Assembly (NCBI GenBank): GCA_020629835.1
Contig: JAHDCO010000045.1
Span: 1 to 32,143 of the forward strand
Length of the DNA: 32,143 nucleotides
Origin: Granulosicoccaceae bacterium
Lineage (GTDB): Bacteria; Pseudomonadota; Gammaproteobacteria; Granulosicoccales; Granulosicoccaceae
Direction of reading: 5' to 3'
Shown: one piece after another, positions 31,871 to 32,143 of the stretch
Layout: each line of letters opens with the position of its first letter
How positions within the stretch are numbered: the first letter of the stretch is position 1
The notes under the pieces: generated by a model
The model's input: only the letters and a program-made list of their open reading frames with translations
Told to the model about the DNA's origin: nothing
Databases searched by the model: none
Translations under genes and position numbers: made by a program

Positions 31871-32143
31871 TCGTACTTTGGGTTTTTATCATAGGTTGAG
31901 CTGTATTCGTATGGGTAACATTTAACACGCGTAACAGAAACTCACCATAATGCGATAACTGACACTGCGTGCGCACGTAGTCCGTGCGGGCTTGCTTCAG
32001 GCTTAGATTATCCTCGTTGATCAGATGGTTCAGGGCAGTAATGGAAGCCGACACATCCCCCCTTTCTACCATCTGGCCAAACCGGTCGGCAAGCTCAGTT
32101 AATCCAGAACACGCGCGGTAACCCACAAACGGCAAGCCTGCCT
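31848..32143 (-). CDS. Glycosyltransferase (GT4-like), C-terminal fragment
   Basis: The minus-strand frame is open to the right edge, so this is the last ~98 residues of a longer protein. AGLPFVGYRACSGLTELAD fits the donor-binding strand of GT4 glycosyltransferases, where the usual form is 'GLPVVGYxxCSGxxELI'. The following MVERGDVSASITALNHLINEDNLSLKQARTDYVR resembles the closing helices of the second Rossmann domain. Acceptor and donor are unknown. The stop codon lies inside the end of the hybrid kinase gene. Confidence 0.6.
   Translation of the reverse strand, partial: AGLPFVGYRACSGLTELADRFGQMVERGDVSASITALNHLINEDNLSLKQARTDYVRTQCQLSHYGEFLLRVLNVTHTNTAQPMIKTQSTTKQTLAS

Overview
The window looks like chromosomal DNA of a marine-type gammaproteobacterium. 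This is inferred from gene content (cyanase with a nitrate/cyanate-type ABC importer, a DMSP demethylase-like protein, an SBP56/methanethiol oxidase, late cobalamin assembly genes, a DUF1127 protein, PAS-GGDEF-EAL signalling) and a base composition of roughly half G+C; no rRNA or tRNA is present to settle it. Genes are densely packed with many 1-8 nt overlaps. I see no insertion sequence, prophage, CRISPR array, tRNA or rRNA. Both edges cut genes: the tail of a Gfo/Idh/MocA oxidoreductase on the left and the tail of a GT4-type glycosyltransferase on the right.

Region 1 (317-6868) is a cyanate uptake and degradation unit. A leftward operon encodes a Tat-exported binding protein, a permease, an ATPase, cyanase and a DUF1348 NTF2-like protein. 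A rightward sigma-54 enhancer-binding activator with two PAS domains faces it. The AT-rich gap between them has a near-consensus -24/-12 promoter pointing into the operon and a pair of direct repeats at enhancer distance, which suggests nitrogen- or signal-responsive control.

Region 2 (6998-10571) has a DmdA-like GcvT-fold protein (candidate DMSP demethylase), a small basic ORF, and a NarL-type response regulator with its single-Cache histidine kinase. Region 3 (10816-18658) is mostly housekeeping or signalling: an RhlE-type helicase, a YdjM-type membrane protein, a PAS-GGDEF-EAL protein, an unknown lipoprotein and a PlsB-like acyltransferase.

Region 4 (18771-25839) is all leftward: a DUF1127 protein, a LYS1-like saccharopine dehydrogenase, then an overlapping chain of methanethiol oxidase/SBP56, CoA-binding protein, [2Fe-2S] ferredoxin, EamA transporter, CobT, CobS and CobC. 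Region 5 (25916-32143) has a LysR regulator behind a dyad-rich intergenic region, a ChrR-type double cupin, a TauE/SafE permease, a PuuB-like FAD amine oxidase, a 12-bp minisatellite (8 units) and a hybrid histidine kinase whose reading frame runs open through that repeat.

The parts most worth following are the sigma-54-controlled cyanate locus with its DUF1348 partner and Cys/His-rich binding-protein leader, the coexistence of a DmdA-like enzyme and methanethiol oxidase (first and last steps of DMSP-sulfur demethylation), the hairpin directly before the saccharopine dehydrogenase start, and the in-frame minisatellite before the hybrid kinase.
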